Source: Bacteroidota bacterium (lineage in GTDB: Bacteria; Bacteroidota; Bacteroidia; Bacteroidales; Prolixibacteraceae). Taken from it: a DNA stretch of 60,643 bases. A program made the translations under genes and the position numbers. Numbering within the stretch: the stretch's first letter is position 1; each line of letters begins with the position of its first letter. The stretch is taken from NCBI GenBank assembly GCA_030698405.1, contig JAUYMU010000078.1:1-60643 (forward strand), read 5' to 3'. Shown here in pieces: positions 1 through 9,136 of this stretch. The notes beneath the pieces are model-generated. The model ran no database searches. It worked only from the letters and a program-made list of their open reading frames with translations, and had not been told where the DNA came from.

Positions 1-2
1 AC

Positions 3-122
3 AAGATGGTGATCAACAAAGAGGCATTCAACCCATGTGCCATAGAAGATTATCAGCAAAAATATAAAGAAAAGAAAATCAATCAACTAAAGAAGAAAAT
101 AGCCCTTCTTGAAGCTGCTTGA
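3..122 (+). CDS. C-terminal fragment of an unrecognised protein (cut by window edge)
   Basis: The frame is open from the window edge and ends at TGA 120-122, giving about 39 residues. They are rich in Lys, Gln and Glu and end in a basic helix (KYKEKKINQLKKKIALLEAA). No Met-led start fits a complete gene. The tail looks like the basic helical end of some transposases, but I cannot identify the family from this piece. Confidence 0.4.
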   Translation, partial: KMVINKEAFNPCAIEDYQQKYKEKKINQLKKKIALLEAA

Positions 123-299
123 AAAACAAGTTACATAAGAGGTTATTCATGTCTATATCCTTTGCCGTTTGCCTTTAGGCAACGGACATAAAGGCGACGA
201 TGAAAACCAACCGTCCGCGCGAATTTTTTTTTATGGCAAAAACCTCTTTTCGGACGCCTGCCAGCCGCACGCAGGAAACAAAATCCGCCTTCAAAAAAA
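123..299. other. Spacer with an imperfect hairpin
   Basis: No gene is supported. An imperfect dyad around 160-186 (CCGTTTGCCT / AGGCAACGG, one bulged T) could form a hairpin between the left-edge gene and the end of folA. It lacks a clear U-run, so calling it a terminator is weak. Confidence 0.3.
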
Positions 300-821
300 T
301 TACATTGGAGAAGGGCTGGCGATGAGGCTTTTTCTCTTTAAATTCAAATTCGAATACTTAAATCCGTTCTTTGTGTCGAACAGATCTTCGCGGGCCGTTT
401 CTTCCCATTGCGAATAATCAACTTCAGGAAACCAAACATCTGCATCAAAATCGCGGTGAACAACAGTCAGGTATAGTTTTCCTGCCAGAGGGAAAAATTC
501 CCGGTAAATCATGCCTCCGCCGATAATAAATGCTTCGGACTCATTTTTTACGGCTTCAACAGCTTCATCAATAGAGAAAACCATTTCGCAACGTTCAAAT
601 TTATCCTCGGGATTGTCGGTAATTACTATGTTCCTGCGGTTCGGAAGCGCACCTTTTGGCAAAGAAAGCAAAGTATTTCTGCCCATAATTACCGGATGCC
701 CGGTGGTAATTTTTTTGAACCGTTTTAAGTCATTTGGCAGGTGAAAGAGCAAATCGTTATTTTTCCCAATGGCAAAATTCTGAGCGATTGCTACAATTAT
801 CGAGATATTTTCGTGTATCAT
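300..821 (-). CDS. folA: Dihydrofolate reductase
   Basis: Reduces 7,8-dihydrofolate to tetrahydrofolate with NADPH in the cytosol, regenerating the cofactor oxidised by thymidylate synthase. The 173 residues show the family pattern: SIIVAIAQNFAIGKNNDLLFHLPNDLKRF near the N-terminus with the catalytic acidic residue in NDLKRF, then HPVIMGRNT and the nucleotide-binding IIGGGMIYREF. Length is close to the usual 160 residues plus a short tail. It follows thyA on the same strand by 15 bases, so the two are almost certainly co-transcribed. The ATG at 821 is the only sensible start. Confidence 0.97.
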   Translation of the reverse strand: MIHENISIIVAIAQNFAIGKNNDLLFHLPNDLKRFKKITTGHPVIMGRNTLLSLPKGALPNRRNIVITDNPEDKFERCEMVFSIDEAVEAVKNESEAFIIGGGMIYREFFPLAGKLYLTVVHRDFDADVWFPEVDYSQWEETAREDLFDTKNGFKYSNLNLKRKSLIASPSPM

Positions 822-836
822 AATCTGGTTAAAATT

Positions 837-1631
837 CTAAACTGCCACTTTCCCGGCAATGTGCGGATGGGCAGTATAATCGGTAAGTTCAAAATCTTCG
901 TATTTAAAATCGAAAATGCTTTTCACTTCCGGATTGATTTTCATTAGCGGAAGTGGAAAAGGTTCGCGCGACAATTGTAATTTAACCTGTTCCATGTGGT
1001 TCAGGTAGATATGTGCGTCGCCAAGTGTGTGCACAAAATCGCCCGGCTGCAACCCGCAAACCTGCGCCATCATTAATGTTAACAGTGCGTACGATGCGAT
1101 ATTGAAAGGTACTCCGAGGAAAATATCTGCACTTCGCTGGTAAAGCTGGCACGAAAGTTTTCCATCGGCAACATAAAATTGAATCAGAAGATGGCAGGGT
1201 GGAAGTTTCATTTTGTCGATTTCACCCACATTCCATGCGCTTACAATGTGGCGACGCGAATCGGGATTGTTTATGATGCTGTTAACGACCTGCGTGATCT
1301 GGTCGATGTGCCGGCCATCTGGTGTTGGCCACGATCGCCACTGGTAGCCGTAAACCGGACCAAGTTCTCCGTTTTCGTCGGCCCATTCGTTCCAAATCCG
1401 TACGCCGTTTTCCTGAAGGTATTTTATGTTGGTATCGCCCGTCAAAAACCAAAGTAATTCGTGAATGATTGATTTCAGGTGCAGTTTTTTTGTAGTCAGT
1501 ACCGGAAATCCCTGAGAAAGATCGTACCTCGACTGATGACCGAAAACACTGATGGTTCCTGTTCCTGTCCGGTCGCTTTTTTCAACTCCGGTATTGATTA
1601 CATGATTCAGTAAATCAAGATATTGCTTCAT
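837..1631 (-). CDS. thyA: Thymidylate synthase
   Basis: Makes dTMP from dUMP using 5,10-methylene-tetrahydrofolate as carbon donor and reductant, releasing dihydrofolate for FolA. It has 264 residues, the same length as the E. coli enzyme. The nucleophile is Cys146 in PPCHLL; RTGTGT (residues 21-26), the [19 protein letters not shown] block and [17 protein letters not shown] are all present. Its ATG shares one base with the stop of the upstream permease (TAATG), indicating translational coupling. Confidence 0.98.
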   Translation of the reverse strand: MKQYLDLLNHVINTGVEKSDRTGTGTISVFGHQSRYDLSQGFPVLTTKKLHLKSIIHELLWFLTGDTNIKYLQENGVRIWNEWADENGELGPVYGYQWRSWPTPDGRHIDQITQVVNSIINNPDSRRHIVSAWNVGEIDKMKLPPCHLLIQFYVADGKLSCQLYQRSADIFLGVPFNIASYALLTLMMAQVCGLQPGDFVHTLGDAHIYLNHMEQVKLQLSREPFPLPLMKINPEVKSIFDFKYEDFELTDYTAHPHIAGKVAV

Positions 1632-2854
1632 TAAATTTTAGTATGTTTATATTTAAATGCAAATGGAAAAATCAATCCAAGTACCAATGCATAACCGGCA
1701 AAAACCAACCAAATGGTAGGCCAGTCGCGTATTCCGTCTTTGGTAAATAAATCAACAACCAATCCGCTTCCATAGCCGCCAAGTGTTGCCCCAACTCCGT
1801 TTGTTACCATCATAAAGAGTCCCTGTGCACTTGCCCGATAGGATGAAGGAACCTCTTGTTCAACAAATAAAGAACCCGATATATTGAAAAAATCGAAGGC
1901 CATTCCATATACAATCATGGATAAAACAAGCAGGTACAATCCGCTTCCGGGGTCACCAATACTGAATAATCCGAAACGCAGCACCCAGGCAAAAATACTC
2001 AATATCATCACCTTTTTGATTCCAAATTTTCGCAGAAAGAAAGGGATGGTAAGAATGAAAAGAGTTTCAGACATTTGAGAAATTGATAACAGAACTATCG
2101 GGTGTTTTACTCCAAATGTATCGGGATGCGTAAGGTTAAAACTTTCGAGAAACGAACCGCCAAATGCATTGGTGATTTGAAGTGCAGCGCCTAAAAACAT
2201 CGCAAACAAGAAAAATACAGCCATTCTGCTTTGTTTGAAAAGCACAAGTGCATCCAGTCCAAGCCATGAAACAAGGGTTTTCTTTTCAGTTGATCTTACC
2301 GGTTTGCAGGCAGGTAAAGTAATTGCATAAAGACCTAAAGCGATGGAAGAAAAGCCGCTAAAAACCAATTGCATGTTGCTTGATTTCCAACCGAACAGAT
2401 CAACAATCCACATGGCAGCAATAAATCCAATAGTTCCCCAAACCCTGATTGGTGGAAAATCCTTGACCACATTAAATCCTTTTTGCTCAAGGACTACGTA
2501 TGAAACGGTACTGTTCAGCGCAATCGTTGGCATATAGAACATCGAATTCAAAAGCATCACATAAAAAAATACATTGGGATCAGTTATAGTTGATGCCCAA
2601 AAAAGCAGCATCGCTCCAACTATATGGCAAATTCCGAGAAGTTTTTCAGCATTGATCCATTTGTCGGCAATGATGCCCATGATTGCAGGCATAAATAACG
2701 ACGCGATGCCAAGGGTTGAGAATACTGCACCGATTTCAGAACCACTAAAACCCAGTGTTCCACCCAAATAGCCACCAATAGATATCAGCCACGCCCCCCA
2801 GATGAAAAACTGGAGGAAGTTCATTACGATTAAACGATTTTTAATTCCCATCAT
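1631..2854 (-). CDS. Nucleoside permease, NupG-type major facilitator
   Basis: Predicted inner-membrane nucleoside:proton symporter of 407 residues with about 12 hydrophobic segments. The N-terminus ([20 protein letters not shown]) and the [20 protein letters not shown] block are typical of the NupG/XapB branch of the major facilitator superfamily. It lies between a bifunctional-nuclease gene (11 bases upstream) and thyA (one-base overlap), which fits supply of nucleosides to dTMP metabolism. There are two adjacent ATG codons (2854 and 2851); either could be used. Substrate is inferred from family and neighbours. Confidence 0.88.
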   Translation of the reverse strand: MMGIKNRLIVMNFLQFFIWGAWLISIGGYLGGTLGFSGSEIGAVFSTLGIASLFMPAIMGIIADKWINAEKLLGICHIVGAMLLFWASTITDPNVFFYVMLLNSMFYMPTIALNSTVSYVVLEQKGFNVVKDFPPIRVWGTIGFIAAMWIVDLFGWKSSNMQLVFSGFSSIALGLYAITLPACKPVRSTEKKTLVSWLGLDALVLFKQSRMAVFFLFAMFLGAALQITNAFGGSFLESFNLTHPDTFGVKHPIVLLSISQMSETLFILTIPFFLRKFGIKKVMILSIFAWVLRFGLFSIGDPGSGLYLLVLSMIVYGMAFDFFNISGSLFVEQEVPSSYRASAQGLFMMVTNGVGATLGGYGSGLVVDLFTKDGIRDWPTIWLVFAGYALVLGLIFPFAFKYKHTKI

Positions 2855-2865
2855 GTAGTTCTTGT

Positions 2866-3465
2866 TTATTCTTTTCTGCGGCGGTTAATTTCATCCCTGA
2901 TGGCCGAAGCCCTTTCGTAATCTTCATCATTAATTGCGCTGGTAAGCATTTCTGAAAGTTCGGCTGAAGTATATTTTCCGTATTCGTGTTTTTTTCCTCT
3001 TGGCTGCTCTTCACTTGTTGGTCGGTTCCATTCTTCCTGGTGTGGCTCGTTCTCAAATTCAATGACTATTCCGGCTCGTTCAAGAATTTCTTCGGTGGTA
3101 TAAATCGGACTTCCAAAACGAAGGGCGAGTGCAACTGCATCCGAAGTTCTTGAGTCAATGATCAATTGATTGCCATCTTTAATACAAACCAGTTCAGAAT
3201 AAAAAATCCCTTCCTCAAGTTTATAAATGATGACTTCCGAAATATTAATGTCGAAAGCGGAGGCCATTTGTTTAAAAAGATCGTGGGTAAGTGGCCGGGG
3301 TGGTTTCAATCCTTCAAGCTGAATGGCGATTGACTGTGCTTCAATTGGTCCTATAATAATAGGTATTCGGCGGTCGCCATTTTCCTCGGCCAGCACCAAA
3401 GCATAGGCGCCCGATTGAGATTGACTGACTGACAGACCCAATATGTTTAGTTTTACTTTATGCAT
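2866..3465 (-). CDS. Bifunctional nuclease (DUF151) with C-terminal UVR motif
   Basis: This 199-residue protein has a DUF151/BFN domain at about residues 1-140 (GLSVSQSQSGAYALVLAEENGDRRIPIIIG, then SRTSDAVALALRFGSPIYTTEEIL). A short UvrB/UvrC-type motif lies at about 165-199 (SEMLTSAINDEDYERASAIRDEINRR). Plant relatives were reported to have DNase/RNase activity; the bacterial role is unsettled. The UVR helix pair normally mediates protein contacts, for example with UvrB- or Clp-type partners. It is the first gene of the nupG-thyA-folA run and has its own TAnnTTTG box 30 bases upstream. Confidence 0.9.
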   Translation of the reverse strand: MHKVKLNILGLSVSQSQSGAYALVLAEENGDRRIPIIIGPIEAQSIAIQLEGLKPPRPLTHDLFKQMASAFDINISEVIIYKLEEGIFYSELVCIKDGNQLIIDSRTSDAVALALRFGSPIYTTEEILERAGIVIEFENEPHQEEWNRPTSEEQPRGKKHEYGKYTSAELSEMLTSAINDEDYERASAIRDEINRRRKE

Positions 3466-3495
3466 TTATCTTTTTAATAGAATCGCTAAGGGTAA

Positions 3496-3503
3496 CAAAT
3501 ATA
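3496..3503 (-). promoter_or_regulatory. Promoter -7 box for the nuclease-permease-thyA-folA operon
   Basis: TATATTTG on the minus strand matches the Bacteroidota sigma-ABfr -7 consensus TAnnTTTG. It lies about 30 bases before the ATG at 3465. No clear -33 TTTG was seen at the usual distance. Confidence 0.55.
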
Positions 3504-3632
3504 AGAATTGTTTTGCATTTCGATTATTTTTTTTGTCTTTTGAATTCTTGTTCCTGAATTGGAACGATTGGCGGTAACTGAATTTGAAAATCGGGATCAT
3601 TCTGAAATATTTCTGAAAAAATAATGTAAACC

Positions 3633-3663
3633 TTTGGTGATCACCTAAAATTATCTACTTTTG
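3633..3663 (+). promoter_or_regulatory. rplU promoter (-33 TTTG / -7 TACTTTTG)
   Basis: TTTG at 3633-3636 and TACTTTTG at 3656-3663 are 19 bases apart, a near-ideal Bacteroidota promoter. It supports rplU starting at 3748, since an upstream in-frame TTG at 3661 lies inside the -7 box and cannot be translated. A palindrome GGTGATCACC (3636-3645) sits between the boxes. Confidence 0.7.
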
Positions 3664-3747
3664 CAATCCGAAAGTTTTCGCGCAGGCTCAATAAGCGGTA
3701 ATTCAATTGATTCCCGCCTGCCGGATGAAATATTAAAGATAATCGAA

Positions 3748-4059
3748 ATGTACGCAATTGTAGAGATTGCCGGTCAGCAAATGAAAGTTGAGAAAGGCCG
3801 GAAAATTTATGTTCACCGTTTGGAAAATGCTGAAGGCGAAACTGTTGTTTTCGACAAAGTTCTTTTAGTTGACAACGAAGGTGATGTGAAAGTTGGAACT
3901 CCTGTAGTAGAAGGCGCTTCGGTAACGGTAAGCGTTCTGGAACATGTAAAGGGTGATAAGGTATTGGTATTCAAAAAGAAAAGAAGAAAAGGATACCAGA
4001 AAATGAATGGTCATCGTCAATACCTGACCAAAGTTCAAATTGAAGAAGTAATAGGATAA
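3748..4059 (+). CDS. rplU: 50S ribosomal protein L21
   Basis: Structural component of the large ribosomal subunit that binds 23S rRNA. From ATG 3748 the protein is 103 residues ([17 protein letters not shown]...), the usual L21 length, with the signature [16 protein letters not shown] near the C-terminus. The longer frame back to 3661 is rejected because it starts inside the promoter. rpmA follows after 18 bases, the standard rplU-rpmA pair. Confidence 0.98.
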   Translation: MYAIVEIAGQQMKVEKGRKIYVHRLENAEGETVVFDKVLLVDNEGDVKVGTPVVEGASVTVSVLEHVKGDKVLVFKKKRRKGYQKMNGHRQYLTKVQIEEVIG

Positions 4060-4077
4060 CATTAAAAAAAATTTACC

Positions 4078-4350
4078 ATGGCTCATAAGAAAGGTGCGGG
4101 TAGTTCAAGAAACGGTCGCGAATCAGAAAGCAAAAGACTAGGCGTAAAAATATACGGAGGTCAGGCTGCAACAGCTGGTAACATTATTGTTCGCCAGAGA
4201 GGTACTTCACACCACCCGGGTTTAAACGTTGGTATGGGTAGAGACCATACATTGTTTGCTTTGGTGACAGGAACAGTTGTTTTCAAGAAAAGAAGCGACA
4301 ACAGATCGTGGGTTACTGTTGAGCCAGTAGTGGCTGCAGAAGTAAACTAA
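4078..4350 (+). CDS. rpmA: 50S ribosomal protein L27
   Basis: Large-subunit protein whose N-terminal tail reaches towards the peptidyl-transferase centre. Its 90 residues begin [24 protein letters not shown], the family hallmark. There is no cleavable Firmicutes-type N-terminal extension. It is co-transcribed with rplU and followed by a strong terminator. Confidence 0.98.
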   Translation: MAHKKGAGSSRNGRESESKRLGVKIYGGQAATAGNIIVRQRGTSHHPGLNVGMGRDHTLFALVTGTVVFKKRSDNRSWVTVEPVVAAEVN

Positions 4351-4374
4351 CACGATTAAAAATATTCGTTGAAT

Positions 4375-4410
4375 AATCTCCTGCTTTTCCGAAGGCAGGA
4401 GATTTTTTTT
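4375..4410 (+). terminator. Rho-independent terminator after rpmA
   Basis: A perfect 10-bp stem AATCTCCTGC / GCAGGAGATT (4375-4384 and 4395-4404) with a 10-base loop is followed by a run of T. It ends the rplU-rpmA unit. Confidence 0.85.
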
Positions 4411-4414
4411 GTCT

Positions 4415-4422
4415 TAAATTTG
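4415..4422 (+). promoter_or_regulatory. serS promoter -7 box
   Basis: TAAATTTG matches TAnnTTTG and lies 26 bases before the serS ATG, immediately after the rpmA terminator, so serS appears to be transcribed independently. Confidence 0.55.
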
Positions 4423-4447
4423 CTGACCAATAATAAACATACCCAAA

Positions 4448-5722
4448 ATGCTCAATCTAAAGTTCATCCAGGAGAATCCCGAATTGGTAATTGCCAAGCT
4501 GAAGAAGAAAAATTTTGACGCTTCGGCTATCGTTCTTCAAATTACCTCATTGTCAGTAAAGAAAAACGAGATACAGGCCAGTGCAGATAATTTCAAGGCC
4601 GAAATGAATAAAATATCCAAGGAAGTTGGTTTGTTAATGCGCGAAGGCAAAAAAGAAGAGGCAAATGCAGCCAAAAAACGAACCAGCGAACTGAAAGATT
4701 CAATCAAACAACTCGACGAGGATTTTGCCCAAATTGACAAAGAAGTTTTCAATTTACAGGTTTTGCTTCCAAATCTACCTTCCGACCTTGTTCCTGAAGG
4801 TCGCACTCCGGAAGATAATATGGTTGTGCGAAGTTTTGGCGAAATTCCTGTGTTGCCCGAAAACAGCATTCCTCACTGGGAATTGGCGAAAAAGTACGAT
4901 ATCATCGACTTCGAGCTTGGCGTTAAAATAACCGGTGCCGGGTTTCCGGTTTACAAGGGAAAAGGCGCCCGCATCCAACGTGCACTGATCAGCTTTTTTC
5001 TTGACGAAGCGCGTGATTCCGGTTATCTTGAAATTCAGCCACCACTGATGGTGAATGAAGATTCAGGTTTCGGAACCGGACAGTTACCCGACAAGGAAGG
5101 TCAAATGTACCACGCCACCGAAGACAATCTGTATCTGATTCCTACCGCTGAAGTTCCGGTAACCAACCTTTACCGCGATGTGATTGTGGATGTCAAAGAT
5201 TTACCGATTAAAAATACAGCTTACAGTGCCTGTTTCCGACGTGAAGCCGGTTCCTACGGAAAAGATGTTCGCGGATTGAACCGCCTCCACCAGTTCGACA
5301 AAGTGGAGATTGTACAGATTGCCCATCCTGATAATTCATATGAATTACTCGATGAAATGGTGGCGCACGTTGCCGGGCTGGTCGAAAAGCTTGAATTACC
5401 TTACCGTATTCTGCGTTTGTGCGGAGGCGACATGAGTTTCACCTCAGCATTGACTTACGATTTTGAAGTTTTCTCTGCCGCTCAGGAAAAATGGCTGGAA
5501 GTAAGTTCTGTTTCCAACTTCGAAAGTTTTCAGGCAAACCGCCTAAAATTACGTTTCCGCGACGAAGCCACAAAAAAAACTGTTCTTGCCCACACACTTA
5601 ACGGAAGTGCGCTGGCATTGCCGCGTATTCTGGCTTCAATTCTCGAGAACAACCAAACTCCTGAAGGAATTCGTGTTCCAAAAGTACTGGTTCCTTATTG
5701 CGGGTTCGAGATGATTGATTAA
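4448..5722 (+). CDS. serS: Seryl-tRNA synthetase
   Basis: Class II aminoacyl-tRNA synthetase that charges tRNA-Ser (and tRNA-Sec where present) in the cytosol. It has 424 residues. An N-terminal coiled-coil arm (about 1-110, MLNLKFIQENPELVIAKLKKKN) binds the tRNA long variable arm. The catalytic core carries motif 2 (ACFRREAGSYGKDVRGLNRLHQF) and motif 3 (LNGSALALPRILASILENNQ). Length and motifs are normal. Confidence 0.98.
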   Translation: MLNLKFIQENPELVIAKLKKKNFDASAIVLQITSLSVKKNEIQASADNFKAEMNKISKEVGLLMREGKKEEANAAKKRTSELKDSIKQLDEDFAQIDKEVFNLQVLLPNLPSDLVPEGRTPEDNMVVRSFGEIPVLPENSIPHWELAKKYDIIDFELGVKITGAGFPVYKGKGARIQRALISFFLDEARDSGYLEIQPPLMVNEDSGFGTGQLPDKEGQMYHATEDNLYLIPTAEVPVTNLYRDVIVDVKDLPIKNTAYSACFRREAGSYGKDVRGLNRLHQFDKVEIVQIAHPDNSYELLDEMVAHVAGLVEKLELPYRILRLCGGDMSFTSALTYDFEVFSAAQEKWLEVSSVSNFESFQANRLKLRFRDEATKKTVLAHTLNGSALALPRILASILENNQTPEGIRVPKVLVPYCGFEMID

Positions 5723-5730
5723 TCAGGGAA

Positions 5731-5792
5731 TCGGACTTTCCTAAGTCCGACATTTCAATTGAGGGTTTGCTTTTTCGACTTTGGAAAGTCGA
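5731..5792. repeat. Two adjacent short palindromes between serS and the sulfatase
   Basis: TCGGACTT/AAGTCCGA with a 4-base loop (5731-5750) and TCGACTTT/AAAGTCGA with a 2-base loop (5775-5792) are both perfect and share the GACTTT core. Neither has a U-run, so they look like dispersed palindromic repeats rather than terminators, though the first could still end serS transcription. Confidence 0.55.
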
Positions 5793-5817
5793 AATCCTTT
5801 TACGTGCTTCTTTTTTT

Positions 5818-5825
5818 TACCTTTG
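5818..5825 (+). promoter_or_regulatory. Sulfatase promoter -7 box
   Basis: TACCTTTG fits TAnnTTTG. It favours translation from ATG 5853 over the upstream in-frame ATG at 5781, which would lie before the transcription start. Confidence 0.5.
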
Positions 5826-5852
5826 GGAGTGTTCAACCAAACTAATTTGCCG

Positions 5853-7316
5853 ATGAATACTCTTTTCAAACAATCATTACTTTCCGGATTAGTCACCTTC
5901 CCTTTGGCTGCAATTTGCAATGAAGCTCCAAAAACCAAGAATCCCAACATCATCCTCATTTTTTGCGACGATCTTGGCTATGGTGACTTAAGTTGCTATG
6001 GTGCAACACAATATAAAACTCCGAATCTCGACCGGATGGCTTCACAGGGAGTTCGGTTTACCAGCTTTCTTTCGGCACAGGCTGTTTGCAGCGCTTCACG
6101 TGCAGGAATTCTTACCGGTTGTTATCCGAATCGTGTTGGAATTTCAGGCGCGCTTTTCCCTGATTCAAAGATTGGTTTAAACCCTTCCGAAGAAACTATC
6201 GCTGAAGTGTTGAAAAAACGCAACTACAAAACAGCGGCTATCGGTAAATGGCATTTGGGTCATTTTCGAGATTTTTTGCCTTTACAGCAAGGGTTTGACG
6301 AGTATTTAGGAATTCCGTATTCGAACGACATGTGGCCGGTGAATTTCGATGGAACTCCGGCAAAACCGGAGTCGAATGTTCGAAAGAGGGATTATCCGGT
6401 CCTTCCCCTAATTGATGGGAATGAAAAAATCCGGGAATTCAACACACTGGAAGATCAGGCGGAAATAACAACGATTTATACTGAACGGGCAGTAAAGTTT
6501 ATCGGCCAGAATAAAAAGAACCCGTTTTTCCTTTATCTGGCGCACTCCATGCCACATGTTCCATTGGCAGTTTCTGAAAAGTTTAAAGGGAAAAGTGAGC
6601 AGGGAATATACGGTGACGTAATCATGGAAATCGACTGGTCGGTGGGCGAAATTATGAAAGCGCTCGAAAAGAACGGCCTTGATAAAAATACGCTGGTAAT
6701 TTTCACTTCGGATAATGGGCCGTGGTTGAACTTTGGCAATCATGCCGGTTCAAATGGAGGGTTGCGCGAAGGCAAAGGTGCCAGTTTCGAAGGCGGACAG
6801 CGTGTTCCATGTATAATGAAATGGCCGGAAAAAATTCAGGAAGGGACAATTTGCAATAAACTGTCTTCAACCATTGATATTTTGCCAACTCTGGCTGAAA
6901 TTACAAAATCGCCACTTCCGGAGAAAAAGATTGACGGTGTAAATATTTTGCCACTTCTATTGGGCGATGAAAATGCCATTCCACGTGAATCATTCCTATA
7001 TTATTACCGCAAAAACAGTTTGGAAGCAGTACGAAAAGGCGACTGGAAACTCGTGTTTGCCCATCCCGGACGTACTTATATTGGATTTAAACCCGGAGCA
7101 GATGGATTTCCGGGAGCGACAAATGAAAACTTTGCACACGAAGAAGGCTTGTACGATCTCCGCCGCGATGTGGGCGAACGCTTTGATGTGAAGGAATTTT
7201 ATCCTGAAGTGGTTGCCGAATTGAAGAAGCTGGCCGATGAAGCCCGTCAGGATTTAGGCGATGATATTCAGAAAATGGAAGGGAAAAACCGGAGGCAGCC
7301 GGGAAGAGTGGAGTAA
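5853..7316 (+). CDS. Formylglycine-dependent sulfatase (arylsulfatase A-like, S1 family)
   Basis: Predicted exported hydrolase that removes sulfate esters from a glycan or small aryl substrate. From ATG 5853 it has 487 residues with a hydrophobic N-terminus (about 1-22) acting as export signal. The metal-binding IFCDDLGYGD is at 37-45. The modification motif C79-S-A-S-R83 is the canonical CxAxR type, so Cys79 should become formylglycine, which requires an anaerobic or FGE-type maturase not found here. FTSDNGPW and AAIGKWHLGH complete the active site. The substrate cannot be read from sequence. A second sulfatase lies 182 bases downstream. Confidence 0.92.
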   Translation: MNTLFKQSLLSGLVTFPLAAICNEAPKTKNPNIILIFCDDLGYGDLSCYGATQYKTPNLDRMASQGVRFTSFLSAQAVCSASRAGILTGCYPNRVGISGALFPDSKIGLNPSEETIAEVLKKRNYKTAAIGKWHLGHFRDFLPLQQGFDEYLGIPYSNDMWPVNFDGTPAKPESNVRKRDYPVLPLIDGNEKIREFNTLEDQAEITTIYTERAVKFIGQNKKNPFFLYLAHSMPHVPLAVSEKFKGKSEQGIYGDVIMEIDWSVGEIMKALEKNGLDKNTLVIFTSDNGPWLNFGNHAGSNGGLREGKGASFEGGQRVPCIMKWPEKIQEGTICNKLSSTIDILPTLAEITKSPLPEKKIDGVNILPLLLGDENAIPRESFLYYYRKNSLEAVRKGDWKLVFAHPGRTYIGFKPGADGFPGATNENFAHEEGLYDLRRDVGERFDVKEFYPEVVAELKKLADEARQDLGDDIQKMEGKNRRQPGRVE

Positions 7317-7410
7317 AAAGTGATCAGTCGCAGTTTGCAGTCTCAGTTGCTAGGCTCAGTTTTCGAAAACTAGTCGCAAGCAGCTAACAGTTTGGAGTAG
7401 ATTACTTTAT

Positions 7411-7450
7411 ATTCAACCATTCAGCCATTCAACCATTCAACCATTACAAC
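7411..7450. repeat. Short CCATTCAA-type tandem repeat
   Basis: TTCAACCATTCAGCCATTCA-type units repeat about four times with a 9-10 base period between the two sulfatases. The preceding 7321-7375 has a second simple pattern (CAGTCGCAGTTTGCAGTCTC). Both resemble the low-complexity spacers seen elsewhere in this window. No gene is seen in 7317-7498. Confidence 0.6.
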
Positions 7451-7498
7451 AACTATAACAACGACAACAATTAAAAGTAACCATTCAATAATTTATAG

Positions 7499-9070
7499 AT
7501 GAACAAAACAAACCTTTTACCCATTCTCGGCCTTTGTTCGGCGGCCATTCTGCCATCGTGTAAAGATCAGACTCCGAAGCAAACCCGCCCAAACATTATT
7601 TATATCATGAGCGATGATCATGCTTACCAGGCCATTAGCGCTTACGGGCATGGATTAAACAAAACCCCGAATATCGATCGGTTAGCCAAGGAAGGGGTCA
7701 TATTTACCAGAGCTTGTGTAACCAATTCAATTTGTGCACCGAGCCGGGCGGTAATGCTTACCGGTAAACACAGTTTCGTGAATGGCAAAGTGGATAATAT
7801 GTTCCCCTTCAACTGGGATCAGGACAACTTCCCGAAACAATTGCAAAAAGCGGGTTATCAAACAGCCATGATCGGAAAAATCCATCTGGATGGCCTGCCC
7901 CAGGGTTTTGATTATTCGATGGTTTTGCCCGGACAAGGTCAGTATTACAATCCTGATTTTCTGATTAATGGCGTGAAACAACGGATTCCGGGCTATTGTA
8001 CCGAAATTACTACCGAATATGCCATGAAATGGCTGGACGAAATGCGCGATAAAACCAAACCTTTCTGTTTGTTGTATCACCAGAAAGCGCCACACCGCAA
8101 CTGGTTGCCAGCTCCAAAATATTTGAATCTGTACGACGACACCACGTTTATACCTCCGGCAAATTATTACGATGATTACTCAGGACGTGGAACTGCTGCA
8201 AAAACACAGGAGATGAAAATTGACGGACATGGGATTTGGGGGCACGACTTTAAACTGATTGTAGATCCAAAGGGAGATTCTACCGATTTTGTTCGTGATC
8301 TGAAACGAATGGATCCGGAACAGCGTGCCAACTGGATGAATGCCTACGAAAGCGAAAATCAGGAATTCCTGAAAGCCAAACTCACAGGGAAAGTGTTGGC
8401 GGAATGGAAATACAACCGGTATATTAAAGATTATCTGCGCACTATAAAGTCGGTTGATGATGGAGTGGGCGAGTTACTCGATTACCTCGATAAAAACGGA
8501 TTGGCTGAAAATACAATAGTGGTATATACTTCCGATCAGGGATTTTATTTGGGCGAACACGGCTGGTTCGATAAACGGTTTATGTACGAAGAATCTTTCC
8601 GTACACCTTTGTTAATTCGTTATCCGAAAGAAATAAAGGCAGGAACAACAATCAATAAGTTGGTTCAAAACCTCGACTTCGCACCAACATTTCTGGATTA
8701 TGCCGGTGTCGAAATTCCGAAAGACATTCAGGGAGAATCTTTTCGCAAACTGGTTTCGGGCGAAACAAGCGAGTGGCGCGATGCAGTATATTATACGTAT
8801 TACGAATACCCATCGGTTCACATGGTAAAACGACATTACGGCATTGCCACCGAACGCTACAAACTGATGCATTTTTATTACGATGTAAACGAATGGGAAA
8901 TGTACGATCTGGAGACTGATCCTTCAGAAATGAAAAGTGTTTACAACGATCCGGTGTATGCTGATGTTCAAAAGATGATGCATGAGCGTTTAAACGAATT
9001 GCGAACCAAGTATGGGGATTCAGACGAGTTGAACCAACAGTTTATTGATCAGGCCATAAAAAAGAAATAA
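7499..9070 (+). CDS. Lipoprotein sulfatase, possibly N-acetylglucosamine-6-sulfatase-like
   Basis: Surface or periplasmic sulfatase of 523 residues. The N-terminus ends in AILPSC21, a plausible lipobox, so Cys21 may be lipidated. YIMSDDHAYQAISAYG (35-50) binds metal, and C79-A-P-S-R83 is the formylglycine motif (CxPxR). VVYTSDQGFYLGEHGWFDKR gives the second metal-ligand block. The MSDDHAYQAISAYG and TNSICAPSRAVMLTGKHSF blocks recall GlcNAc-6-O-sulfatases of the S1_11 type; this is from memory and substrate remains unproven. No polysaccharide-utilisation SusCD pair lies nearby. Confidence 0.9.
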   Translation: MNKTNLLPILGLCSAAILPSCKDQTPKQTRPNIIYIMSDDHAYQAISAYGHGLNKTPNIDRLAKEGVIFTRACVTNSICAPSRAVMLTGKHSFVNGKVDNMFPFNWDQDNFPKQLQKAGYQTAMIGKIHLDGLPQGFDYSMVLPGQGQYYNPDFLINGVKQRIPGYCTEITTEYAMKWLDEMRDKTKPFCLLYHQKAPHRNWLPAPKYLNLYDDTTFIPPANYYDDYSGRGTAAKTQEMKIDGHGIWGHDFKLIVDPKGDSTDFVRDLKRMDPEQRANWMNAYESENQEFLKAKLTGKVLAEWKYNRYIKDYLRTIKSVDDGVGELLDYLDKNGLAENTIVVYTSDQGFYLGEHGWFDKRFMYEESFRTPLLIRYPKEIKAGTTINKLVQNLDFAPTFLDYAGVEIPKDIQGESFRKLVSGETSEWRDAVYYTYYEYPSVHMVKRHYGIATERYKLMHFYYDVNEWEMYDLETDPSEMKSVYNDPVYADVQKMMHERLNELRTKYGDSDELNQQFIDQAIKKK

Positions 9071-9136
9071 GAATTATTATTTAGGCAATGTTAACGACAA
9101 CTTGTTTTTCCTATCTTTAAGCAAATTGTAAAAGCG

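Noticed and set aside
3661-3747. N-terminal extension of L21 from TTG 3661
   Set aside because: The codon lies inside the TACTTTTG promoter box and the 103-residue form from 3748 is the normal L21 size.
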